A stretch of DNA of 64,000 nucleotides from Halichoerus grypus (Eukaryota; Chordata; Mammalia; Carnivora; Phocidae). Within the stretch, counting starts at the first letter, position 1. The number at the start of each line of letters is the position of its first letter. Location of the stretch: the NCBI RefSeq assembly GCF_964656455.1, contig NC_135725.1, forward strand, positions 47,561,688 through 47,625,687. The letters run 5' to 3'. The notes under the pieces are model-generated. The model did not search any database. It saw only the letters and a list, made by a program, of their open reading frames with translations, and was not told the DNA's origin. The position numbers and the translations under genes were made by a program. Positions 56,019-64,000 of the stretch are shown piece by piece.

Positions 56019-56990
56019 TTTTTTTTTCCTCAAGTGTCATTTATTAGAAAATACAATTCCAGAGAAAATAGCAGATACAAGGACGTCTGGGAAGTGGGTA
56101 CAGTACACAGACCTCTTTACGTCAGGGGCACAGAAGATCAAAGTAAAATGAGCTACGGGCAAAGAGTCAGTAACACAACTATGGTCCGTTCATCTGGAGA
56201 AGTTCCATCCCTGTCCCCACCTCCCCCACCCCCTTCCCCACAGTGGCTACTTGATCCTTGACATTTTGAACCTAAAAGAAAAGTTTAGATTTCCTTGCTA
56301 CCCTGTGGCTTCAGTGAATGGAGTTTCTTTCTCCAGTTATGGAATGAGTCAGCAAAGGGGGGGATTTCTGATCCTTGGAGCTGAGAAGGAAGCTGGGGAG
56401 AGGGACGGTTGAGACTTTTCTCGATTACCTCTGTGCCCCCATCATGGGGTACATCCAGCCAAGTCTGGTTTAAAAAGTTCCTATCAAATTCAAAGTCTCT
56501 CCCTCTTTTTCCAAGGAATACAACCCTCTGGAGTAAAGCACAAGAGTGAATCTGAAGTCCATGTGGTAGGGAATAAAGAGTCCAAGAGCTAAGAGCCCGG
56601 GTCTCTCCCTCCCAGGTCAGCTCCAGGTGATCAACCACACCCTCCACTCCAGCCTCCTCGAAACCAAAGAACACCACTGGAATCCCCCACCCCAGGCCCC
56701 TTTCCTCCACTTAGGGCATCCCTTTGGCTCCAGACTAAATAGGTTTATGGCCCACAGAATAAGGGAAATTCTTAAAAAAAAAATGTGACAGAAATGGAGT
56801 TTGGGGAAAGCAGCACACAAAAAGGAGAGGTGTGGTGGGTTGATGGGACCCCCCTGGCATCTGCGGCCCAGAGGCCCCTGCCCAGGGCCAGGATGCCCTT
56901 GGGTGGAAGCAAATCTGAGAGCTGAGGCGGAGGCGGGTTTAGCTTTTCTCCCTCTTTGCATTAAGCCATGCTCCTTTCCATTTTAGGATG
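56019..56990 (-). pseudogene. Putative retrocopy of a 3' UTR, source gene unknown
   Basis: Read on the minus strand, a block richer in G+C than its surroundings ends with TTGTATTTTCTAATAAATGA (poly-A signal AATAAA), then CACTTGAGG and an A9 run, as expected for a reverse-transcribed mRNA 3' end. The two minus frames inside (56285-56710, 141 codons; 56617-56961, 114 codons) overlap in different frames and show no domain, so they look non-coding. No convincing TSD was found, and the 5' boundary is a guess from the composition change near 56990. The alternative is the genuine last exon or 3' UTR of a minus-strand gene starting to the right. Confidence 0.4.
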
Positions 56991-57410
56991 CTATGACTGA
57001 ACAAACTCTATCAGGTTCATGAGTGTTGAAAGAAGTAAAACACTCTTGGGCTTTTAACATTGTGAAGAAAAGTGTGGATGGTATAAATGCTTGTTACAAT
57101 CTTAAATTCAATCAGGTACAGTTGTGTTCTTATATTAATGTCCGTATATTTGTCTTGACTCCTGCCAAAGTGGCTATTTTAAGGTGATGACTATTTTAAG
57201 GTGATGACCATTTAAAAGTCACAAGGCAATGTAAATAGATGTTTGTAATATGTGAGGAGCATTCTGATTCCCAAATCCATGATAAATGACACATAAATAG
57301 TACAAAAGAGGCTTAATTAAAGCCTCATTTTTTTCCCTTATTTAGAAAGCCTCAGTCAAGTTTCATTACAAATAAAAAATCAGTATTAAATTGGAATTTC
57401 CATTAAAGTA
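56991..57410. other. Unique AT-rich DNA
   Basis: Includes a tandem duplication of CTATTTTAAGGTGATGA at about 57172-57208. Nothing else recognised. Confidence 0.5.
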
Positions 57411-57592
57411 CATTTTTTAAGATTTATTTATTTATTTTAGAGTGGGGGAGGGGCAGAGGGAGAGCATCTCAAGCAGACTCCCAGCTGAGTGCAGAGCCCA
57501 ATACAGGGCTTGATCTCATGACCCTGAGATCATGACCTGAGCCAAAAATCAAGAGTCAGATGCTCAACCGACTCAGCCACCCACGTACCCCC
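57411..57592 (-). mobile_element. SINEC: Can-SINE, older
   Basis: Antisense. TTTTTTAAGATTTATTTATT start, a shortened GA tract, AAAATCAAGAGTCAGATGCT head, GCCACCCACGTACCCCC end. TSD not clear. Confidence 0.9.
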
Positions 57593-58478
57593 ATAGAAAT
57601 AAATTTTTAATGGAAAAGGGAAATTGGTACATCAAATTGACAGAACGAAATTTATAAGGTTGAGTGGAAAACCCTCTGCTAACTCTGAGGAGAGGATCAA
57701 TTCCATTCTGATCTTACTGAATGACGTGTAGTTATCCTAAATAGTCTCTAGATTTCAACATGAAAAAGGTCATTTTCTTCTTACTTCCTAAAATTTTAAA
57801 TTTACCTTTGGTTGCTTGACATAGTGTCATCTGGGGGGAAACAAGAAAGTAAATGTGAAGTACACACAAGGTAAAATATAGAAATTATTTTCCCTAGTCA
57901 TAATTCTACAGAAATTACATACTTCTTTGCAATTTTCTGATGCAGTTTTTTTTTAAATCTTTCTGAAATATTTATTTTTCACGATTTCTCATCCTATTTT
58001 CATTTTTCCTACTCTTCCCAATGACATCAGAGAAGAGAGAGGAAAAAGAGAAAGGGAGATAGAGAAAAATATATATATTTTTGGCTTTTTCTGTTTTTGT
58101 TTGTGATCAAGGTCAACATCAACAGTGATAAGTCATATTGATAACATGCACCCTGGACATGATGTGGTAAGGATGGTACTTTACCTCTGTGGTCTTCATT
58201 TACAAAACCTTTAACTCTAGTTAATCATGAGAAAAACAGCAGTCAAATCACAAGTGAAGGGAGTTCTACAAAATGCTTGACCAGTACTCTTCAAAACTGC
58301 CAAGGTCATCAAAAATAAGGACAGTCTGAGAAACTGTCAAAACCAAGAGTAGCCTAAAGAGACATGATTATTAAAAGCAATGTGGTTTCCTGCATGGGAA
58401 CTGGGAACAGAAAAAAGTATTAAGGTAAAAAACGAGGACATTTAGATAAAACATGGACTTTAGCTAATAAAATGTGTC
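57593..58478. other. Unique AT-rich DNA
   Basis: A purine run at 58035-58070 (GAGAGAGGAAAAAGAGAAAG). No gene or repeat family recognised. Confidence 0.5.
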
Positions 58479-58489
58479 AATACTAACTC

Positions 58490-58692
58490 GTTGGGGTGCC
58501 TGGGTGGCTCAGTCTGTTAAGCATCTGCCTTCAGCTTAGGTCATGATCCCAGGGTCCTGGGTTTGAGTCCTACATCCACCTCCCTGCTCAGCTAGAAGCC
58601 TGCTTCTCCCTCTGCTTCTGCCTGCCACTCCCCCTGCTTGTTCTCTTTCTCTCTCTCTCAAATAAATAAAATCTTAAAAAAAAAGAATTAAA
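58490..58692 (+). mobile_element. SINEC: Can-SINE, moderately diverged
   Basis: GGGGTGCCTGGGTGGCTCAG head; CTAGAAGCCTGCTTCTCCCT body; AAATAAATAAAATCTTAAAA tail. TSD AATACTAACTC (58479-58489) versus AATACTAGCTC (58693-58703). Confidence 0.94.
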
Positions 58693-58703
58693 AATACTAG
58701 CTC

Positions 58704-59382
58704 ACTAATTGTGACAAATGTATCACACAAGGTAAGATGAGAATAATAATAGGGGAAATTGAGTCTGGGGTATATGAGAACTCTTGTACTATCTATGCAA
58801 TAATTCTGTAAATCTAAAACTGCTCTTAAATATAACATTATTTTCTTATGTAGGCTTTTTAAAAGCATGCACGCAGAAAAGTGAAGACGAGCAGGGAAGA
58901 TGCATGCATGCAAAGGCACCAACATCATAGCCCTCTCACCTCCTCCCTCCCCATTTCATTTTCAGGACAACCAAGCCCAGCAGCCTCAATACCTTACCTA
59001 AATAAGATCGCTGAAAGAATAATGGAGTTAGCGATAGAAATCTGGGCTTCATGTTAGTCTCTCCCCCTTCGTAGCCAAAAAGTGCTTACATTCTTTAAGC
59101 TTTTTTTTCTTATATGTAAAATGGAACTAACAATTTCTTCTGGGTTAGCAAGACTGTTTTAAGGACCAGATGGGAAAAGGGGTGTGATAGGACAACTGAA
59201 AACTGGGATTATTTCCTCCCCATCCTGACAGCTCTATCCATCCCCCTCAGGCCCATGTGCTAGAGGATCTGTTTCTTCCCTGCTCAGCCTCACTGTGTTG
59301 GAGCAGTGGGCAAAGTGGCAGCACCAGCAGTGAAGAGCAATGAGCTTGGCCCTAGGTCCCACTCACGCACATTGTTAACCTG
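58704..59382. other. Unique DNA
   Basis: No gene or repeat recognised. The minus frame 58674-58928 overlaps the SINE tail and is not supported. Confidence 0.5.
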
Positions 59383-59397
59383 GGAGAACACTATATT

Positions 59398-59560
59398 TTT
59401 TTTGTTAATTTTATTATGTTATGTTAATCACCATACATTACATCATGAGTTTTTGATGTAGTGTTCCATGATTCATTGTTTGCGTATAACACCCAGTGCT
59501 CCATGCAATACGTGCCCTCCTTAATACCCATCACCGGGCTAATCCATCCCCCCTACCCCA
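59398..59560 (-). mobile_element. Young L1 3' end
   Basis: Poly-T, ATTACATCATGAGTTTTTGA, GCGTATAACACCCAGTGCTC, CCTCCTTAATACCCATCACC. The 15-bp TSD GGAGAACACTATATT is perfect at 59383-59397 and 59561-59575. Same 3' sequence type as 27113-27317. Confidence 0.95.
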
Positions 59561-59579
59561 GGAGAACACTATATTGAAG

Positions 59580-59790
59580 TGTTTCCGGTTTCTCTTAAAT
59601 TGAGTATAGTGGATACATAATGTTACATTAGTTTCTGGTCTACAGCATAGTGATTGGACAACTTTATGTATTATGCTGTGCTCACCACCAGTGCAGCTCC
59701 CATCTGTCACCATACAACGCTATTACAGTACCATTGACTATCTTCCTTATGTCATACCTTTCATCCTTGTGACTTATTCCTTATTTTGGA
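59580..59790 (-). mobile_element. Older L1 3' end
   Basis: Antisense L1MA-like: AATTGAGTATAGTGGATACA, GTTACATTAGTTTCTGGTCT, ACAGCATAGTGATTGGACAA, CAGTGCAGCTCCCATCTGTC. The young L1 landed next to it. Confidence 0.82.
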
Positions 59791-59939
59791 GTGTTTTAAT
59801 GCAAGCATAGCATCTGTTGTCAGAAAGCCAGTGTTGGAAACTTAAACCAACCACCAATTTCTTCACCCTTAAAATGTGGATCATATTATTTACTCTACCT
59901 CCTTCCTTTAGCACCCTACATTTATTATAGAAAATGCCA

Positions 59940-60080
59940 CATATTAAAATTGTCCCCTTACCACTGTCTCTATAAGACTATTATAAATTCCTTCCTATCA
60001 TTAAACAGTGCTTGTTTATAGTGATGCGCTCAGAATCTGGTATATATTAGATGCTAAACAAATGTCTGGTCATTTTGAGA
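59940..60080 (+). repeat. L2 3' end
   Basis: Sense: CTCAGAATCTGGTATATATT, AGATGCTAAACAAATGTCTG. Confidence 0.55.
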
Positions 60081-60179
60081 TTGAAATTTCTACATGCCAA
60101 ATTTCACATCCGTAACTAAACCCATGATCTCATCTAATCTTTGAAGTCATTCTGGTAAAAGGGAATTAATATGTCCATT

Positions 60180-60335
60180 TTATAACTTTGATTCTGAAAA
60201 GTGACTAAGTACACCCTCTGCCTGCAAACCTTACTTGGCACGTGCACACCTGAAAACACCTGGTCTGTAATGCTCTTCCCTCCATGTCATCGCAGTTCAC
60301 TCTCACTTCTTACAAGTTTTTACTCAAATAGCACT
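60180..60335 (+). repeat. L2, part 1 of 3
   Basis: GCACGTGCACACCTGAAAAC, CTGTAATGCTCTTCCCTCCA, TCATCGCAGTTCACTCTCAC follow the sense L2 order. The element is broken by a SINE, then by a second block of insertions. Confidence 0.6.
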
Positions 60336-60536
60336 TTCTTTTTTTTTTTTTAAGATTTTATTTATTTATTTGACAGAGAGAGGAAACACAAGCAGGGGGC
60401 ACAAGCTGGGGGAGTGGGAGAGGGAGAAGCAGGCTTCCCGCCAAGCAGGGAGCCCGATGCGGGACTGGATCCCTGGACTCCAGGATCGTGACCTGAGCCA
60501 AAGGCAGAAGCTTAAGGACTGAGCCACACAGCACCC
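60336..60536 (-). mobile_element. SINEC: Can-SINE inserted in L2
   Basis: Antisense. TTAAGATTTTATTTATTTAT, GCCCGATGCGGGACTGGATC, GAGCCACACAGCACCCC end. TSD CTCAAATAGCACT (60323-60335) versus CTCAAATGGCACT (60537-60549). Confidence 0.95.
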
Positions 60537-60690
60537 CTCAAATGGCACTAACTCCTTGAGGGTTTCTCTAACCATCCTCTGTAAAATTTCAAACCTTCTC
60601 TCTACCCATCAGCTTCCATCCCCACAGCCTGCTTTATTTTTCCCTATAGCAGTTATTATACCCTAATTCCCTAAATAACCTACTTTTAAA
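60537..60690 (+). repeat. L2, part 2 of 3
   Basis: CTCCTTGAGGGTTTCTCTAA, CATCCTCTGTAAAATTTCAA, CCTGCTTTATTTTTCCCTAT: the L2 3' region in sense. Its last 21 bases are repeated at 61147-61167. Confidence 0.72.
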
Positions 60691-61146
60691 AATGTTACTT
60701 ATAATTTATTTATCTAATATTCATTGAGCACCAGCATGGTATCAGATTTTTATTTTTATTTTTTTTAAGACTTTATTTATTTATTTGTCTGAGAGGGAGA
60801 GAGGGAGGGAGAGAGTGAGCACAAGCAGGGGGAGCGGCAGACAGAGGGAGAAGCAGGCTCCCCGCAGAGCAAGGAACCTGATGTGGGACTTGATCCCAGG
60901 ACCCCATGAGCTGGAGGCAGACACTTAACTGACTGAGCCACCCAGGTGTCCCGATATCAGATTTTTATACACTCTAAGTTTTGAGTATTGACAAACGTAC
61001 ACACCCATGTAATCACCACCATAATCAAGGTATAGAACATTTCCATCACTCCAAAAAGTTCCTTCTTGCTCACTTGGAACTTCCCCACCCCCACATCATA
61101 ACTCTTGCCCCCAGGCAACCACTCATGTTTTTTGTTGCTAAGATTA
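60691..61146 (-). mobile_element. Old L1 fragment inserted in L2
   Basis: Right part reads ACACCCATGTAATCACCACC, ATAATCAAGGTATAGAACAT, TTTCCATCACTCCAAAAAGT, GCCCCCAGGCAACCACTCAT, antisense L1M-type sequence. The whole 456-bp segment, including a nested SINE, lies between perfect 21-bp direct repeats (60670-60690 and 61147-61167). Confidence 0.75.
60754..60954 (-). mobile_element. SINEC: Can-SINE nested in old L1
   Basis: Antisense. TTTTTTTAAGACTTTATTTA, GAGCGGCAGACAGAGGGAGA, GAGCCACCCAGGTGTCCC end, with a short deletion before CATGAGCTGGAGG. The TSD TATCAGATTTTTAT is perfect at 60740-60753 and 60955-60968. Confidence 0.95.
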
Positions 61147-61167
61147 CCTAAATAACCTACTTTTAAA

Positions 61168-61316
61168 TTTATGTATTATCTGTCTACCTCTTACCCATCT
61201 ACACATACACACTAGAATGTAAGCATCATCAGGTCAGAGGTTTTTGTTCACAGCAGTAATCTGAGAACCTAGAAGAGTATTGATACACTGAATGAATGAG
61301 TGAATGAATGAATGAA
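61168..61316 (+). repeat. L2 3' end, part 3 of 3
   Basis: CACACTAGAATGTAAGCATC, GTATTGATACACTGAATGAA and (TGAA)n close the L2 begun at 60180. Confidence 0.7.
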
Positions 61317-61431
61317 GTTTTATTTATCTTAGCAGGACGACCCCATGCGAGATCACTTGTCCTTTCTCTGTTAGTTCCTTTGTCTCTTTAATGGGAGTTG
61401 GGGCTTGGATACATTCAGTTCTCCCATTTTT

Positions 61432-61788
61432 TAAAAAATTTTTTATTTAAATTCAATTTAGTTAACATATAGTGTATTGTTAGTCTCAGGTAGAATTTAG
61501 TGATTCATCAGTTGCATATAACACCCGGTGCTCATTACATCAAGTGCGCTCCTTAATGTCCATCATCCAGTTACCCCTTCCCCCTGCTCCCTCCCCTCCA
61601 GCAACCCTGTTTGTTTCCTATGATTAAGAGTCTCTTATGGTTTGCCTCCCTCCCTGTTTTTCTCTTATTATATTTTTTCTTCCCTTCCCCTCTGTTCATC
61701 TGTTTTGTTTCTTAAATTCCACATATGAGTGAAATCATATGGTATTTGTCTTTCTTTGACTGACTTATCTCCCTTAGCATAATACCCT
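61432..61788 (-). mobile_element. Young L1 3' end, antisense
   Basis: TTTTATTTAAATTCAATTTA, GTTAACATATAGTGTATTGT, ATTCATCAGTTGCATATAAC, ATGATTAAGAGTCTCTTATG, GTGAAATCATATGGTATTTG. The 16-bp TSD CAGTTCTCCCATTTTT (61416-61431) recurs at 61789-61804 with one change. It covers the same L1 interval as 34423-34807, in opposite orientation. Confidence 0.95.
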
Positions 61789-61804
61789 CAGCTCTCCCAT
61801 TTTT

Positions 61805-62392
61805 ATCGTTTTGGTTCTTTAAAGGAAATAAGAGATTTTTAAATGAAGTGTCTTATATCTTTGTGGGCTTTTGTTGATATTATTGTTGTTTTATTTGCTT
61901 TAATGTCATTTAGATTCCTTCGTTCTCTAACGAAGGAGTTAGGAGTTCTGCTTGGTATTCAAGAAGCTCTTGGATCCCCCGAATGAAATTTCAGCTGCCC
62001 AAGCTGTCATAGAGAAGGAATTAAAATAAAGCCAAGGAAGTTTCTTTACTATGTCTTTAAAGAATCACTGGCTTAACATGTCCCATTTATGCTAAGGGGA
62101 AAAAAAAAAACACACAAGATGAGAATAGGTGGGGGTAGAATCATTTTAGAGCTCAAAAGATTGACAGAAGGAGATGGCAACTGAAGGCTTGAAGGACAAT
62201 TAGAAAATAAATTATAATTGCCAGGATGTTCTTTTGACCCATATCAGCTGAAGAATTTCAGTTCATGGAAAAATGCTTCAGATTTTCTGTGATGTGATAG
62301 GAACTAATTTTCTTTACATTCTAACTTCATTCAAATGAGTATTTCTGTAAGTATGGGCTTGAAAGGATTTAAAGAAAAGTTAGTACCTAGAC
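61805..62392. other. Unique DNA
   Basis: No gene or repeat recognised. Confidence 0.5.
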
Positions 62393-62455
62393 CAGTTGTT
62401 TTCACATTAAGAATCACGTAGGAATCTTGTGAGAATACAGATTTCTGGGTCCTTC
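62393..62455 (+). mobile_element. MER5-type fragment
   Basis: CCAGTTGTTTTCACATTAAG, AATCACGTAGGAATCTTGTG, ATACAGATTTCTGGGTCC. The left half only. Confidence 0.65.
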
Positions 62456-62580
62456 TAAAGCCCTGGACCATAAGCTCCATCAGGGCAGGGATTTGTTGAT
62501 TTTGTTCCCTGCAATACCCTCAAGACCTACAGAGCCTGGAACATAGCAGATGTTCAAGAAATAATGTGGCATGAATGAAG
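62456..62580 (+). repeat. L2 3' end
   Basis: Sense: ACCATAAGCTCCATCAGGGC, AGGGATTTGTTGATTTTGTT, GAGCCTGGAACATAGCAGAT. Confidence 0.82.
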
Positions 62581-62894
62581 GAGAATCAAAGGACAGAGGA
62601 ATGACGGGAACTTGTATCTTTAAAAGTTCCCCTGGTGCTTCTGCTGTAGGAGGTCCTCCTACCCAACCACAACTGAGAAACCCTCATTTAGACTTTCAAA
62701 TGATTCATCACTGTAGAGTAGTGATTTCATCACTATTGTACAGTTCTTCGCTGCTCACTATCTCTAACGGTTTCCTGCCTTTGGTTTCCATTTTTATTGT
62801 GAATTTTCACACACGTAGAGAAAACTTAAATGTCAGCTTCATAAACTATTACAAAGCGAACAGCTGTGTAAAAGGTTACTGAGCCCAGAGAGGT
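62581..62894. other. Unique DNA
   Basis: A 103-codon plus frame (62571-62882) begins in the L2 tail and has no recognised domain; not called. Confidence 0.45.
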
Positions 62895-63125
62895 AGAGCC
62901 TGATGTTGATGAGTGGGGACTTCGGGGTCAGATCACCTGGGTTTGATCACTGCCTCTTTCATTTAGTATCTGTGTGCTCTTGGGAACTCACTTACTCTTC
63001 CTGAGCCTTGGTCTTCTTGTCTAGAAAGTGGGGATCTTACTAATACTTACCTTACAGGATTACTGCAATAATTTAAAAAGGTAATGTAGGAGAAGCCTTA
63101 ATATTGGGCACCTACCGGACATGCC
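62895..63125 (+). repeat. MIR, nearly full length
   Basis: Sense: GATCACCTGGGTTTGATCAC, CTTCCTGAGCCTTGGTCTTC, GTCTAGAAAGTGGGGATCTT, CTTACAGGATTACTGCAATA. Confidence 0.88.
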
Positions 63126-63459
63126 CCAAGGGCTTCTAATGGTTTTACATCTAATTAATTCATTTAACCTTCCTTCGACTTAAGAGATCCACAAAGGAAA
63201 TCTGGGAAATGCAAAGGTATGAAAGATAAAACCAAGGTGAGGGTTTCTAAGGTCAAGTGGATTCTATTCCAATTCTCCTGTGCGATTTAAAATAGCACAG
63301 AATAACCTCTAAAAGTGAGCCTGGGGAGTTATTTAGAAACATACTTGCAAGGGATGCTATTTTTCCATGTCTTTACTTTTTTAATGAACAGTGACTCATT
63401 TTATAAATAAAATTGTCTCTTTCTCCAGTTGTTTCTTTTAAACAAAGAAGGGTTATGCC
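63126..63459. other. Unique DNA
   Basis: Nothing recognised. Confidence 0.45.
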
Positions 63460-63552
63460 AGCAGAGTTATACTAGATCAAGGGCTTCTTTGTCATATATA
63501 TCTGTATCTCCTATTGGTTTTGTTTCTCCGGGGAGCCCTGACTAACACACAC
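63460..63552 (-). mobile_element. Terminus of an old interspersed repeat (unnamed)
   Basis: Antisense of the common mammalian sequence 'TTAGTCAGGG...GAGAAACAAAACCAATAGG': here CCTATTGGTTTTGTTTCTCC then GGGGAGCCCTGACTAACACA. Confidence 0.5.
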
Positions 63553-64000
63553 ATTGGAGGAAGAGAAGAGAACAAAGGCAATGATGCTGCCCAGGCCCCT
63601 GGTCTGGGCACTTAGAGGGGTCAAGGAAGTTTGCCATTGGCCAATAGCAGCATTGCAAGGGGAAGAAAACCACTTTCCACTTTTCAGATGATGACAGTAG
63701 TTTTCCATCCCACCCCCCTTTTTAGCAAGCATAAATTCATCAAAGCTAGTTATTACACATTCACATACATGTATATTTAGTTCTCTTTCTCCAAGTGTAA
63801 TTTTCCTCACTCTGTTGAGCTAAGTGGACTGAATAACTGAGGGAACTTAAGTTCTGATATAAGCAGCATATTAACTGTACCAAACATTTGGAAAAAAAAA
63901 TAGCCCTGTAAAATACTGATCGGTTGATATCAGTAAGAGAGAGTGTAGAGAGGTTGAGCAGTGACAGAACCTTATGAGGTTTTAAAGATTTTGTTCATTT
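63553..64000. other. Unique DNA; possible SINE start at the window edge
   Basis: The last bases TTTTAAAGATTTTGTTCATT resemble the antisense start of a Can-SINE (TTTTAAAGATTTTATTTATT) cut by the end of the window. The rest shows nothing recognisable. Confidence 0.3.

Noticed and set aside
56285..56961. 141- and 114-codon minus-strand frames
   Set aside because: They overlap in different frames within a block that looks like 3' UTR sequence; no domain, and each would leave the other unexplained.
59531..59713. 60-codon minus frame near the L1 pair
   Set aside because: Spans the junction of two L1 3' UTR fragments, which are non-coding.
60537..61316. Spaced direct repeats that might suggest a CRISPR-like or satellite array
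   Set aside because: Only two copies, explained as insertion-flanking duplications; the genome is mammalian and no array periodicity exists.

Overview
The window is mammalian nuclear DNA from a carnivoran. The main evidence is about 26 copies of a tRNA-Lys-derived Can-SINE. These have a head reading GCGCCTGGGTGGCTCAG, a CT-rich body and an AATAAATAAAATCTTTAAA tail, mostly flanked by target-site duplications (TSDs) that I could read by eye. The body differs from the dog and cat versions I know and looks like the bear/panda, seal or mustelid type (inference from memory of subfamily consensus sequences). L1 3' ends of carnivore type, CR1/L3, L2, MIR, MER5A and MaLR LTR copies give the usual layered history of a placental genome. 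There is nothing bacterial, no CRISPR array and no intact mobile-element gene.

I found no protein-coding gene I can name. The longer open frames lie inside repeats or are short frames without recognisable domains. The window is best read as intergenic or deep intronic sequence. The nearest things to gene parts are two isolated plus-strand candidate exons with strong splice signals (15335-15463 and 27963-28045), a GC-rich block with a minus-strand AATAAA and short A tract that looks like a retrocopied 3' UTR (about 56019-56990), and a small cluster of ten CpGs followed by a TATAAATA box (37590-37730).

Layout. 1-9 kb: unique AT-rich DNA, three Can-SINEs, an L1 stub, a CR1/L3 stub and a run of MIRs. 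9-15 kb: an ancient stack (CR1/L3, L2 split by a MaLR LTR, a second CR1/L3), more SINEs and a GT microsatellite. 15-17.4 kb: mostly unique, holds candidate exon A. 17.4-23 kb: MIR, MER5A split by a SINE, L1, L2, and a SINE with a long compound microsatellite tail. 23-35 kb: two copies of one unnamed old repeat, a MaLR LTR split by a young L1, candidate exon B, an MLT1-like LTR and six SINEs. 35-42 kb: unique DNA with the CpG cluster, MIRs and SINEs. 42.9-43.6 kb: an L1 with a 5' inversion. 45.2-46.6 kb and 48-49.5 kb: repeat-poor unique blocks. 50-57 kb: MIR, MER5A, L2 and the putative retrocopy. 57-64 kb: SINEs, two L1 3' ends, old L1, and an L2 carrying several nested insertions.

There is no operon or pathway to describe. 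Repeat boundaries without a visible TSD are approximate, and family names come from recalled consensus sequences, not a database search.
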